From: an uncultured Capnocytophaga sp.
GTDB taxonomy: Bacteria > Bacteroidota > Bacteroidia > Flavobacteriales > Flavobacteriaceae
Assembly (NCBI RefSeq): GCF_938029845.1
Contig: NZ_CALHGG010000108.1
Location: forward strand, 1-7,062
DNA: 7,062 nucleotides
Reading direction: 5' to 3'
The notes under the pieces are model-generated. The model did no database searches. It saw only the letters and a list, made by a program, of their open reading frames with translations, and was not told the origin of the DNA. This document shows, piece after piece, positions 1 to 5,869 of this stretch (positions are counted from its first letter, which is position 1; each line of letters begins with the position of its first letter). The position numbers and the translations under genes are program-made.

Positions 1-53
1 TCTCCCATAAGGGCTTCTCCACTTAGCTTGAGGAGGATTCTCTTGTATTTCAT
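1..53 (-). CDS. pyrH: UMP kinase (uridylate kinase), N-terminal fragment cut by window edge
   Basis: Read on the minus strand from the ATG at 53-51, the first 17 codons give MKYKRILLKLSGEALMG, followed by GA of the next codon at the edge. This is the highly conserved start of bacterial PyrH, an amino-acid-kinase-fold enzyme that phosphorylates UMP to UDP with ATP in pyrimidine nucleotide synthesis in the cytoplasm. The KLSGEAL stretch is the N-terminal glycine-containing nucleotide-binding strand and loop of the family. The rest of the protein (normally about 235-240 residues in total) lies outside the window. It is co-directional with the ABC genes but has its own promoter 76 bp upstream, so it need not depend on them. 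There is no good Shine-Dalgarno sequence before the ATG, only an A-rich stretch. Plus-strand reading frames over this region are shadows. Identification is firm despite the short length. Confidence 0.93.
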   Translation of the reverse strand, partial: MKYKRILLKLSGEALMG

Positions 54-91
54 TTGGATTATCTTTTTAGCAATATCAGTGAATGGTGAGC

Positions 92-119
92 TTTTCACGC
101 TTCATTTTTCATTTTTCAC
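92..119 (-). repeat. Four tandem degenerate heptamers in the pyrH leader
   Basis: Read on the minus strand, this stretch divides into four 7-nt units: GTGAAAA, ATGAAAA, ATGAAGC, GTGAAAA. It sits directly downstream of the predicted pyrH transcription start. Because the unit contains ATG and TGA, the leader holds three tiny ORFs: 123-109 (MSEK), 112-95 (MKNEA, joined to the first by an ATGA overlap) and 105-76 (MKREKLTIH). Whether any is translated cannot be told from sequence; they may simply follow from the repeat. Confidence 0.6.
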
Positions 120-128
120 TCATCGGGA

Positions 129-160
129 CAAAGGTACGATATCTTCACAAGATTACCAAA
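129..160 (-). promoter_or_regulatory. Bacteroidota-type promoter for pyrH
   Basis: On the minus strand a TACCTTTG -7 element lies at 136-129 (plus strand CAAAGGTA), and a TTTG -33 element lies at 160-157. The spacer between the TTG and the -7 element is 20 nt. This matches the TTG-N17-23-TAnnTTTG pattern established for the primary sigma factor of Bacteroidetes/Flavobacteria. Transcription would begin around 122-124 and run left into pyrH, leaving a leader of about 70 nt. It is the best-formed of the three promoters in the window. The start point is inferred, not seen. Confidence 0.72.
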
Positions 161-170
161 AAAATATAAA

Positions 171-218
171 CCAATTTGCCAATTTGTCAATTTACCAATT
201 AGGTTATTTAGCTCATTA
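171..218. repeat. Octamer-period AT-rich repeat array A (between ABC gene and pyrH)
   Basis: The plus strand reads CCAATTTG, CCAATTTG, TCAATTTA, CCAATTAG, GTTATTTA, GCTCATTA. The first four units keep the AATT core at exactly 8-bp spacing (173, 181, 189, 197); the last two are more diverged, and the phase slips by one base. The array overlaps the stop codon and last three codons of the upstream ABC gene (208-218) and lies just upstream of the pyrH -33 element. It is similar in unit and period to the arrays at 1941-1988 and 3789-3836. An imperfect AT-rich stem plus a run of seven T on the minus strand (164-158) could help end ABC transcription, but no strong terminator hairpin is present. Confidence 0.7.
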
Positions 219-1935
219 GCTTCCATTCTTTAGCGCGGTTATGAGCGTCCCACATACGCTTGTAGAGCGGACTATGCTCTAATAGCTCATTATGAGTACC
301 TACGGCGTTGATATGTCCTTTTTCAAAGACAATAATCTGGTCGGCTGTAGTAATAGTAGAAAGGCGATGGGCAATCACAAGTACGGTCTTTCCCCTAATA
401 AGCTGAGCAAAAGCCTCTTGTATCTTGTGTTCGTTCTCTGGGTCAGCAAAGGCAGTGGCTTCGTCCAAGACCAATATAGGAGCATCCTTGAGGATAGCTC
501 GTGCCAGCTGGAAGCGCTGTTGTTCGCCTCCGCTAAGGTGTACGCCACTTTGTCCAAAACGAGTCTCATATCCTTGGGGTAGGCTCATAATAAAGTCGTG
601 TAACTGAGCCGCTTTGGCAGCTGCTATCACCTCGTCTTGGGTCTTATCCATTCCCATACGAATGTTCTCATACATTGTTTGTTGGAACATAAAGCTATCT
701 TGGAAGACAAACGATACTTGCCGCATAAGCACTTCGGTAGGAAACTCACATATATCTATCCCTCCGATGGTGATACGCCCCTTCGTTACGTCCCAAAAGC
801 GGGAGAGCAACTGCCCTACAGTGCTTTTCCCCGCCCCCGATGGGCCTACCAAAGCGGTAATGGTACCTTCCTTAGCGGTGAAGCTAATATCTTCAAGTAC
901 ATAGCGGTCTGCCTCATAGGCAAAAGAAACTTGATCAAAGCAAATATCATGATTCTGTGGCGCTTCACTTGTTTTCCCTTCAGGGAGTATCGGCTGGGTA
1001 AGAATGGCATCTATCTGCTGTACCCCTTGTTCTATCAGTTGTAGTTGCATAACCATATTGCTCATCACAAAGAGAGGCCTCATATAGCCTGTCCCTAAGA
1101 TAAGGAATAAGAGTAATGTCGGTAGGCTTACTCCTTGCCTAAAATATAGGTACAACCCCAGTGCCAAAACAGGTAACATGGCATTGCTAGCAAAGCTCAT
1201 AAAGATAGCAAAGGGAGCTGAACTATGTCGTATCCAATCGCTTACAAAGCGGTGGAAAATATATACCTTTTTACCATATTTTTCAAAGGTCTCGGCCGAT
1301 TGTTGGAAGATTTTCATCACTGGCATTGCCCGTACATACTCCACTATACCAGAGCTGAGTTCCTCAAGGGAGTGATGGTATTTCTCAGTAAGATGTTGGT
1401 TTTTCTTACCCAACATCAGTGGCATGATAAGTGCCAATACCACAAGGGGTAAGCAACTGATAAGTGCCAAGCGCCAATCCTCCTTAAAGAGATAACTAAT
1501 AGTCAGCAAGGGTAGGGCTGCCGCTTTGACAAAATCAGGAATTTGATGCGCCACAAAAGTCTCTATTCGCTCCACATCATCGGAGATAATCTTTTTGAAA
1601 GCCCCCGAATTGCGATGCGAAAGGTAGCCCATTGGCAGTGCACCCACCTTATTAGTGAGGGTTTTGCGTAGCCCATAGAGGATATTGAAGGCAGCTATAT
1701 GCGAGAGAACACCTGAAAGGAAAAAAGCCAACATGCTGATAAGAATCGCCCCTATAGCATAACTTACATAGGAGTAAGTGAGCGAAAAATCGGGTACCCG
1801 CTTGGTAAGCTCTTTGATAATGTAGAATACCAAGGCATAAGGTACCAAGCTCAGCACACTATGTAATACGGCTAAGATACAGGAGGTAAAAAGTAAGCCC
1901 TTACGTTGACCTGCTATTTGAAGTAGTCTTTTCAT
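208..1935 (-). CDS. ABC transporter half-subunit, fused membrane and ATPase domains (second gene of pair)
   Basis: A 575-residue inner-membrane ABC half-transporter with the exporter-type fold. Six hydrophobic segments can be picked out at about residues 15-40, 57-80, 137-150, 155-175, 240-262 and 271-290. The ATPase domain follows from about 330. Motifs seen: Walker A GPSGAGKST 364-372, Q-loop Gln412, signature LSGGE 467-471, Walker B ILVLDEAT 487-494 with catalytic Glu492, H-loop His523. All ATPase residues are intact. The D-loop reads AFAD (495-498) instead of the usual SxLD, a variant I associate with YbtPQ/IrtAB-like siderophore transporters (family recollection, not a search). The start is the ATG at 1935; the frame extends upstream to a TTG at 1944, but this only adds MIF and is less likely. 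It follows its partner gene after 37 nt with no promoter of its own visible, so co-transcription is inferred. The last codons (LMS, stop) lie in repeat array A. The substrate is unknown. Confidence 0.93.
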   Translation of the reverse strand: MKRLLQIAGQRKGLLFTSCILAVLHSVLSLVPYALVFYIIKELTKRVPDFSLTYSYVSYAIGAILISMLAFFLSGVLSHIAAFNILYGLRKTLTNKVGALPMGYLSHRNSGAFKKIISDDVERIETFVAHQIPDFVKAAALPLLTISYLFKEDWRLALISCLPLVVLALIMPLMLGKKNQHLTEKYHHSLEELSSGIVEYVRAMPVMKIFQQSAETFEKYGKKVYIFHRFVSDWIRHSSAPFAIFMSFASNAMLPVLALGLYLYFRQGVSLPTLLLFLILGTGYMRPLFVMSNMVMQLQLIEQGVQQIDAILTQPILPEGKTSEAPQNHDICFDQVSFAYEADRYVLEDISFTAKEGTITALVGPSGAGKSTVGQLLSRFWDVTKGRITIGGIDICEFPTEVLMRQVSFVFQDSFMFQQTMYENIRMGMDKTQDEVIAAAKAAQLHDFIMSLPQGYETRFGQSGVHLSGGEQQRFQLARAILKDAPILVLDEATAFADPENEHKIQEAFAQLIRGKTVLVIAHRLSTITTADQIIVFEKGHINAVGTHNELLEHSPLYKRMWDAHNRAKEWKLMS

Positions 1936-1940
1936 AAATA

Positions 1941-1988
1941 TCAATGTATTAATTTACCAATTGTCTAATTGGCTCATTTGCTAATTAG
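1941..1988. repeat. Octamer-period AT-rich repeat array B (between the two ABC genes)
   Basis: The plus strand divides into TCAATGTA, TTAATTTA, CCAATTGT, CTAATTGG, CTCATTTG, CTAATTAG, in exact 8-bp register. It fills practically the whole 38-nt gap between the ABC genes and continues into the upstream gene, where it supplies the last codons (LISK) and the TGA stop at 1976-1974. Units resemble those of arrays A and C. No TAnnTTTG promoter element is seen on the minus strand here, so the array does not obviously carry a promoter for the downstream gene. Confidence 0.7.
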
Positions 1989-3710
1989 TTTCCATCCATT
2001 AGAAGTTTGTTGGAGTGTCCAAAGACGCTCGTAGAGTCCTTTTTGAGCCAAGAGTTCATCATGAGTGCCTGCTTGGGCAAGTTTTCCATTCTCCAAAACA
2101 AGTATCTTATCAGCATGCTTAATGGTAGAGAGCTTATGAGCGATGACCACCACTGTTTTATCCTTTACCAGTTCTTCAATAGCTTGTTGTATATAGATTT
2201 CGTTCTCAGGGTCAAGGCTGGCAGTAGCCTCGTCAAGCAGAATGATCGGAGCATCCTTAAGCAAAGCACGAGCGATACTGATACGCTGCTTTTCCCCGCC
2301 CGAGAGTCGGTTACCCCCCTCCCCTACTGGGGTGTGCATACCTTGGGGCAGTTCTTGAGCAAAGGAAAGCACCTGAGCCCGCTTAGCAGCCGCTATGATT
2401 TGAGCTTCAGTGGCTTGAGGATTACCTATCTTGATATTATTATATATGGTATCATCAAAGAGATAGACCTCCTGAAATACCTCGCTGATCAGTCCATAGA
2501 AGCGATCAGGTGGGATATGGCGTATATCCACCCCTCCTATGGTGATACACCCCTTAGTTACATTCCAAAAACGGGCTATAAGCGAGGCTATGGTAGTCTT
2601 CCCCGAACCCGAATGCCCTACAAGGGCAACCATACTATGCTCTGGTATGGTAAAATTAAGGCCACTAAGGGTGAGTTTGTCTGGTAGGTAGGCAAAATCT
2701 ACCTTGTGGAAGGCGATATCAAAGTGAGTAGGAAACTCATTTTCAGCAGTATCCATGGTAGGCTCCTCAAGTACCTCTATTACCCTTGTGAGGCTCTCAT
2801 TCATATAGCGGAGCATGAGGTAATCCACCAGCACCACTTTGACAGGATTATAAAGGTTATAGCCCAAGATGAGAAAGACCATCAGTACAGGTATCGTAAT
2901 TTCTTGGTGGATAAGGTAATATAAGCCCAAAGCGAGCATAAGAATAAAGCCTATCTCAAGGATAATATAAGCCATAGTAACGGTAGGGCCTGGGACAGCC
3001 TCCAACCGAATACTCTTTTGGCGAAGGTCAGCATAGGCCTTGTCCAAACTGAGGTTATGATCGCCTATAAGACCATAGGACTTCAGGTGACGAATACCTT
3101 GTACATATTCCAAAAACTTGGCTGCTACCTCATTGCGTGCTTTGACCTGTCCCTTGCTTAGCTCCCATTTATCAACTAAGAAAGTACCGAGCTTTAGGAA
3201 AGGTATAATCAGCAGGAGTGCTATCCATAGGCAGAGCGTCAGCCGCCAATCACAGTAGAACAAAAAACCTGAGAGCATCAGTGTCCCGAAGAGTGCCGCA
3301 GTGATATGACCAAAGCTATGACTGAAAATATGCTCAAAGCTGGCTACATCTTGCATAATTACTGAGCCTATCTCCCCTGGGTCACGCTTTTTGAAAAAAC
3401 CTAAAGAGAGCCTTTGCAGATGATTACCTAATTTAATACGTATATCCTTAGAAAGGTCATAGGCCAATAGGTTGGACGAGACAAGACTGCGGGAGGCCAC
3501 AAAAAACTGTAGAAGAAGCAACAAACACATCACCCCTACCATTGTCCAAATAAGAGAGGTATTGGGTTGCTCCTTGAACAACTCCCATACCACCAACAGT
3601 AGTATGCCCGATGGTGTTGTGATAAACCCACTATGGACAAGCTCCCATAGCACACTGCGCCATACCCCACGAGGATTAAGATGGATTATATAGCTAAGAT
3701 TGCGTATCAT
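1974..3710 (-). CDS. ABC transporter half-subunit, fused membrane and ATPase domains (first gene of pair)
   Basis: A 578-residue ABC half-transporter and paralogue of the gene that follows it. Hydrophobic segments lie at about residues 18-45, 55-72, 135-152, 157-175, 244-268 and 272-288, then the ATPase domain from about 330. Motifs seen: Walker A GHSGSGKTT 365-373, Q-loop Gln413, signature LSGGE 469-473, Walker B IILLDEAT 489-496 with Glu494, canonical D-loop SLD 498-500, H-loop His525. The shared FWNVTKG..TIGG segment after Walker A also occurs in the partner. The start is the ATG at 3710. An upstream TTG at 3737 would give nine extra residues, but that TTG is the end of the TATCTTTG promoter element, so it cannot be in the mRNA made from that promoter. 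Two adjacent half-transporters imply a heterodimer in the cytoplasmic membrane. An exporter, or a YbtPQ/IrtAB-like siderophore importer using the exporter fold, are both possible; no siderophore gene or Fur box is seen to decide. Confidence 0.93.
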   Translation of the reverse strand: MIRNLSYIIHLNPRGVWRSVLWELVHSGFITTPSGILLLVVWELFKEQPNTSLIWTMVGVMCLLLLLQFFVASRSLVSSNLLAYDLSKDIRIKLGNHLQRLSLGFFKKRDPGEIGSVIMQDVASFEHIFSHSFGHITAALFGTLMLSGFLFYCDWRLTLCLWIALLLIIPFLKLGTFLVDKWELSKGQVKARNEVAAKFLEYVQGIRHLKSYGLIGDHNLSLDKAYADLRQKSIRLEAVPGPTVTMAYIILEIGFILMLALGLYYLIHQEITIPVLMVFLILGYNLYNPVKVVLVDYLMLRYMNESLTRVIEVLEEPTMDTAENEFPTHFDIAFHKVDFAYLPDKLTLSGLNFTIPEHSMVALVGHSGSGKTTIASLIARFWNVTKGCITIGGVDIRHIPPDRFYGLISEVFQEVYLFDDTIYNNIKIGNPQATEAQIIAAAKRAQVLSFAQELPQGMHTPVGEGGNRLSGGEKQRISIARALLKDAPIILLDEATASLDPENEIYIQQAIEELVKDKTVVVIAHKLSTIKHADKILVLENGKLAQAGTHDELLAQKGLYERLWTLQQTSNGWKLISK

Positions 3711-3734
3711 GTATATTGGCTTTGAATTACATGA

Positions 3735-3742
3735 CAAAGATA
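3735..3742 (-). promoter_or_regulatory. -7 element of the promoter for the ABC gene pair
   Basis: TATCTTTG on the minus strand (plus strand CAAAGATA) matches TAnnTTTG. It ends 24 nt before the ATG at 3710, which would give a 5' leader of roughly 18-20 nt. The nearest upstream TTG (plus strand CAA at 3772-3774) is 29 nt away, beyond the usual 17-23 nt, so a good -33 element is lacking. The element is chosen on its match and ideal distance to the gene. Confidence 0.6.
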
Positions 3743-3788
3743 GGAAGAATACTCTTATATGGATTTAATCTCAATAGCTATTTTTTTA

Positions 3789-3836
3789 ATCTCATTAGCA
3801 AATTAGGTCATGTGCTCATTAGCAAATTAGCAAATT
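3789..3836. repeat. Octamer-period AT-rich repeat array C (divergent ABC/bioA spacer)
   Basis: The plus strand divides into ATCTCATT, AGCAAATT, AGGTCATG, TGCTCATT, AGCAAATT, AGCAAATT. The CATT/AATT/CATG cores start at 3793, 3801, 3809, 3817, 3825 and 3833, an exact 8-bp period. Three units are identical. The array lies in the 151-bp spacer between the divergent ABC and bioA operons and ends 6 bp before the bioA -7 element, so it covers the place expected for a -33 element. The rest of the spacer (3743-3788) is AT-rich with a T run at 3781-3787 and shows nothing else recognisable. Confidence 0.75.
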
Positions 3837-3842
3837 AATTCG

Positions 3843-3850
3843 TACTTTTG
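3843..3850 (+). promoter_or_regulatory. Candidate -7 element of the bioA promoter
   Basis: TACTTTTG matches TAnnTTTG. No TTG lies 17-23 nt upstream; that stretch is part of octamer array C. The element is only 11 nt from the bioA ATG, so a start point 5-7 nt downstream would leave a leader of only about 4-6 nt. An AGGA at 3852-3855, spaced 6 nt from the ATG, looks like a Shine-Dalgarno sequence but would be lost or nearly lost from such a transcript. The motif match is good; its use at this distance is uncertain. Confidence 0.55.
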
Positions 3851-3861
3851 CAGGAAAAAAG

Positions 3862-5151
3862 ATGACACTTTCTGAAAAAGACCAGCAATACCTCTGGCAC
3901 GCCTATACCCAACACAAAACGAGCGATACCCCTATCGCTATTGTAAAGGGGAAAGATGCCCTCCTTTGGGACGAAAACGGCAATACGTATATTGATGCCA
4001 TCGCCTCTTGGTGGGTAAACCCTTACGGTCATAGCAACGAACGCTTGGCAAAGAAAGCTTACGAGCAACTTACCTCTCTAGAGCATGTGCTTTTCGGGGG
4101 CTTTACCCACCAGCCTGCTTGTGACTTGGCTGAGGCGCTTCTTAAGATCCTGCCTAAGAACCAAAGCAAAGTGTTCTTCTCGGACAATGGCTCTACCGCA
4201 GTGGAGGTGGCTGTAAAAATCGCCTTACAATATTACTATAACCGTGGAGAGAAGCGCACTACCTTCATCGCCTTTGAGGAGGCCTTCCATGGGGACACTT
4301 TTGCGGCTATGGCCGTATCTGGTATTTCACTCTATACTACCGCTTTTCAGGATCAATTGCTCAAGGTGGTACGTATCCCTATCCCTGAAAAGGGACAGGA
4401 GGAGGCTTGCAAGCAGCGTCTCTTGGAGGTAATTGTCCAAGAGAAGTGTGCTGCCTTTATCTTTGAACCCTTAGTCCTCGGTGCGGCGGGTATGCGTATG
4501 TACGCTCCAGAAGTCTTGGACGAACTGATCCAAATATGCCGTGAGCACCAAGTACTTACCATTGCCGATGAGGTGATGACAGGCTTCGGAAAGACGGGCA
4601 AAACCTTTGCTTGTGATTATCTCAAGCAGATGCCTGATATGATTTGTCTTTCCAAAGCACTCACGGGAGGTACTATCCCCCTTTCAGTAACAACCACTAC
4701 CAAGGCTATTTATGATGCTTTTTATAGTGATGACATAAGTAAAGCACTCTTCCACGGACATACCTTTATGGCCAATCCTACTGGTTGCGCTATTGCCTTG
4801 GAGAGCCTTAAGATACTTGCCGAGGAAGAAATGCAAGCCAACCTCAAGCGTATCCACAATAGGCATGTTGCCTTTGCTGCTAAGATGGACAAACACCCCA
4901 AGGTTGCCCGTACCCGTACCCTAGGAGTGATTATGGCTTTGGACTTGAAAGTACCTGATACAGGAGAATATTACGGGGCTATTCGTAATGAACTCTATCG
5001 ATTTTATATCGCTCATGGGGTGATACTACGTCCTGTATATCATACCATATATATATTACCTCCCTATATCATCACTGACAAACAACTTGATAGGGTCTAT
5101 GAGGTAGTAGAAGAGAGTATCGAACACCTTACCCAAAAAGGACTTTTATAA
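3862..5151 (+). CDS. bioA: Adenosylmethionine--8-amino-7-oxononanoate aminotransferase (DAPA synthase)
   Basis: A 429-residue class III (fold type I) PLP aminotransferase, the same length as E. coli BioA. In biotin synthesis it converts 8-amino-7-oxononanoate to 7,8-diaminononanoate, using S-adenosylmethionine as amino donor in the characterised family. Seen: N-terminal LWHAYTQ with Tyr15 (E. coli Tyr17), tandem Trp50-Trp51, VLFGGFTH 76-83, phosphate-binding Gly110-Ser111-Thr112, FHGDTFAAM 142-150 with Asp145, IADEV with Asp236 that contacts the PLP ring nitrogen, Schiff-base Lys265 in SKALTGGT, HGHTFMANP 298-306 with Thr301, and Arg390 in the substrate-carboxylate position before YILPPYII. 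Position 142 is Phe where E. coli has Tyr144. The start is fixed: the upstream frame meets a TAG at 3820 with no other start, and the next Met is 150. It heads the operon with the glycosylase and DUF2157 genes. No bioB, bioD, bioF or BirA operator is visible, so other biotin genes must lie elsewhere. Confidence 0.95.
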   Translation: MTLSEKDQQYLWHAYTQHKTSDTPIAIVKGKDALLWDENGNTYIDAIASWWVNPYGHSNERLAKKAYEQLTSLEHVLFGGFTHQPACDLAEALLKILPKNQSKVFFSDNGSTAVEVAVKIALQYYYNRGEKRTTFIAFEEAFHGDTFAAMAVSGISLYTTAFQDQLLKVVRIPIPEKGQEEACKQRLLEVIVQEKCAAFIFEPLVLGAAGMRMYAPEVLDELIQICREHQVLTIADEVMTGFGKTGKTFACDYLKQMPDMICLSKALTGGTIPLSVTTTTKAIYDAFYSDDISKALFHGHTFMANPTGCAIALESLKILAEEEMQANLKRIHNRHVAFAAKMDKHPKVARTRTLGVIMALDLKVPDTGEYYGAIRNELYRFYIAHGVILRPVYHTIYILPPYIITDKQLDRVYEVVEESIEHLTQKGLL

Positions 5152-5154
5152 CCC

Positions 5155-5865
5155 ATGACACAGCTTTCCTCTACCGCTGCCCTTACCATAGGGCAGCGTA
5201 TCATTGCCTTCAACAAGGGCTTACAATATACTGGAAGTCTTCCTGAAGGCTTTGCCGTGCTAAACCCTTACTTGGACAACCCCGAGACATTAGAGGTGAT
5301 GACGGCTTTTTATAATAGATTTTACAATGACGAGACCTCTCGCAAATTCATCATTGGTATCAATCCTAGCCGACACGGAGCAGGGGTTACAGGAGTACCT
5401 TTTACTGACACCAAGCACTTGGAAAATGATTGTGGGATTCCCATGATTTCGGCTCGTACCCATGAGGTCTCTTCGGTATTCGTCTATGATATGATTACCC
5501 AATATGGTGGTGTAGAAGCTTTTTACAAGGATTACTATATCAACTCTCCCTTCCCCTTGGCTATTGTTCGTAAGAATGCACAAGGAAACTGGCTCAATGC
5601 CAACTACTATGATGATCCAGAGCTTTTTGCCATGACCCGTGCCTATATGATAGAGACACTCAAAAAACATATTGCCCTAGGCCTAGACACCAATGAGGTG
5701 TATATCTTAGGTAAGAAAAACGCTACTTTCTTGGAAAAGCTTAACAAAGAGGCTTCTCTGTTCAAAAAAATGGTCGTTCTGGAGCACCCACGCTATATAG
5801 AGCAATACAAATCCAAGGAAAAACAACTGTATATAGACAAGTTTATCACCTTATTAAAAACCTAA
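5155..5865 (+). CDS. SMUG2-type uracil/xanthine-DNA glycosylase family protein (DUF4918)
   Basis: A 236-residue soluble protein that I recognise as the SMUG2 branch of the uracil-DNA glycosylase superfamily, found largely in Bacteroidota and characterised from Pedobacter heparinus. These enzymes cut the base-sugar bond at deaminated bases to start base excision repair. Seen: motif 1, FIIGINPSRHGAGVTGVPF at 65-83, matching the GMNPGP...GVPF layout of SMUG1 with Asn70 in the key position; a central YILGKKNATFL at 183-193; and motif 2, LEHPRYIEQY at 209-218, with His211 and Pro212 matching the HPSPR-type DNA-intercalation motif. The start lies 3 nt after the bioA stop and has an AAGGA at 5138-5142 inside the end of bioA; no other Met occurs before residue 49. 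Translational linkage with bioA is likely. The activity here is inferred from family; which damaged base it prefers cannot be read from sequence. Confidence 0.85.
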   Translation: MTQLSSTAALTIGQRIIAFNKGLQYTGSLPEGFAVLNPYLDNPETLEVMTAFYNRFYNDETSRKFIIGINPSRHGAGVTGVPFTDTKHLENDCGIPMISARTHEVSSVFVYDMITQYGGVEAFYKDYYINSPFPLAIVRKNAQGNWLNANYYDDPELFAMTRAYMIETLKKHIALGLDTNEVYILGKKNATFLEKLNKEASLFKKMVVLEHPRYIEQYKSKEKQLYIDKFITLLKT

Positions 5866-5869
5866 TAAT

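Noticed and set aside
86..98. Hairpin GTGA-GCTTT-TCAC as a pyrH leader regulator
   Set aside because: The stem is only 4 bp and is explained by the heptamer repeat; not strong enough to call.
158..207. Rho-independent terminator after the ABC operon (minus strand)
   Set aside because: The T run at 164-158 is real, but the stem before it is imperfect and almost all A-T, arising from the octamer repeat; not a convincing terminator.
28..219. Plus-strand 63-codon reading frame with a hydrophobic, signal-peptide-like start
   Set aside because: It runs antisense through the pyrH start, the pyrH promoter and octamer array A; the hydrophobicity is a shadow of these AT-rich sequences.
1936..1944. 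TTG start giving three more residues to the downstream ABC protein
   Set aside because: The ATG at 1935 gives a normal start (MKRLL...), and there is no ribosome site or homology reason to prefer the TTG.
2007..2687. 226-codon plus-strand reading frame opposite the upstream ABC gene
   Set aside because: It is fully antisense to the conserved ATPase domain and has no recognisable motif; a shadow frame.
3711..3737. TTG start giving nine more residues to the upstream ABC protein
   Set aside because: The TTG is the 3' end of the TATCTTTG promoter element, so it would not be transcribed from that promoter; the ATG at 3710 fits the expected N-terminus.
171..3836. CRISPR array
   Set aside because: The repeats are 8-bp units with no unique spacers of constant length, and no cas genes are present.
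3711..3861. BirA operator controlling bioA
   Set aside because: No TTGTAAACC-like half-site or matching inverted repeat is present in the divergent spacer.
5290..5670. 126-codon minus-strand reading frame opposite the glycosylase gene
   Set aside because: It is antisense to conserved SMUG2 motifs, with no promoter or recognisable family.
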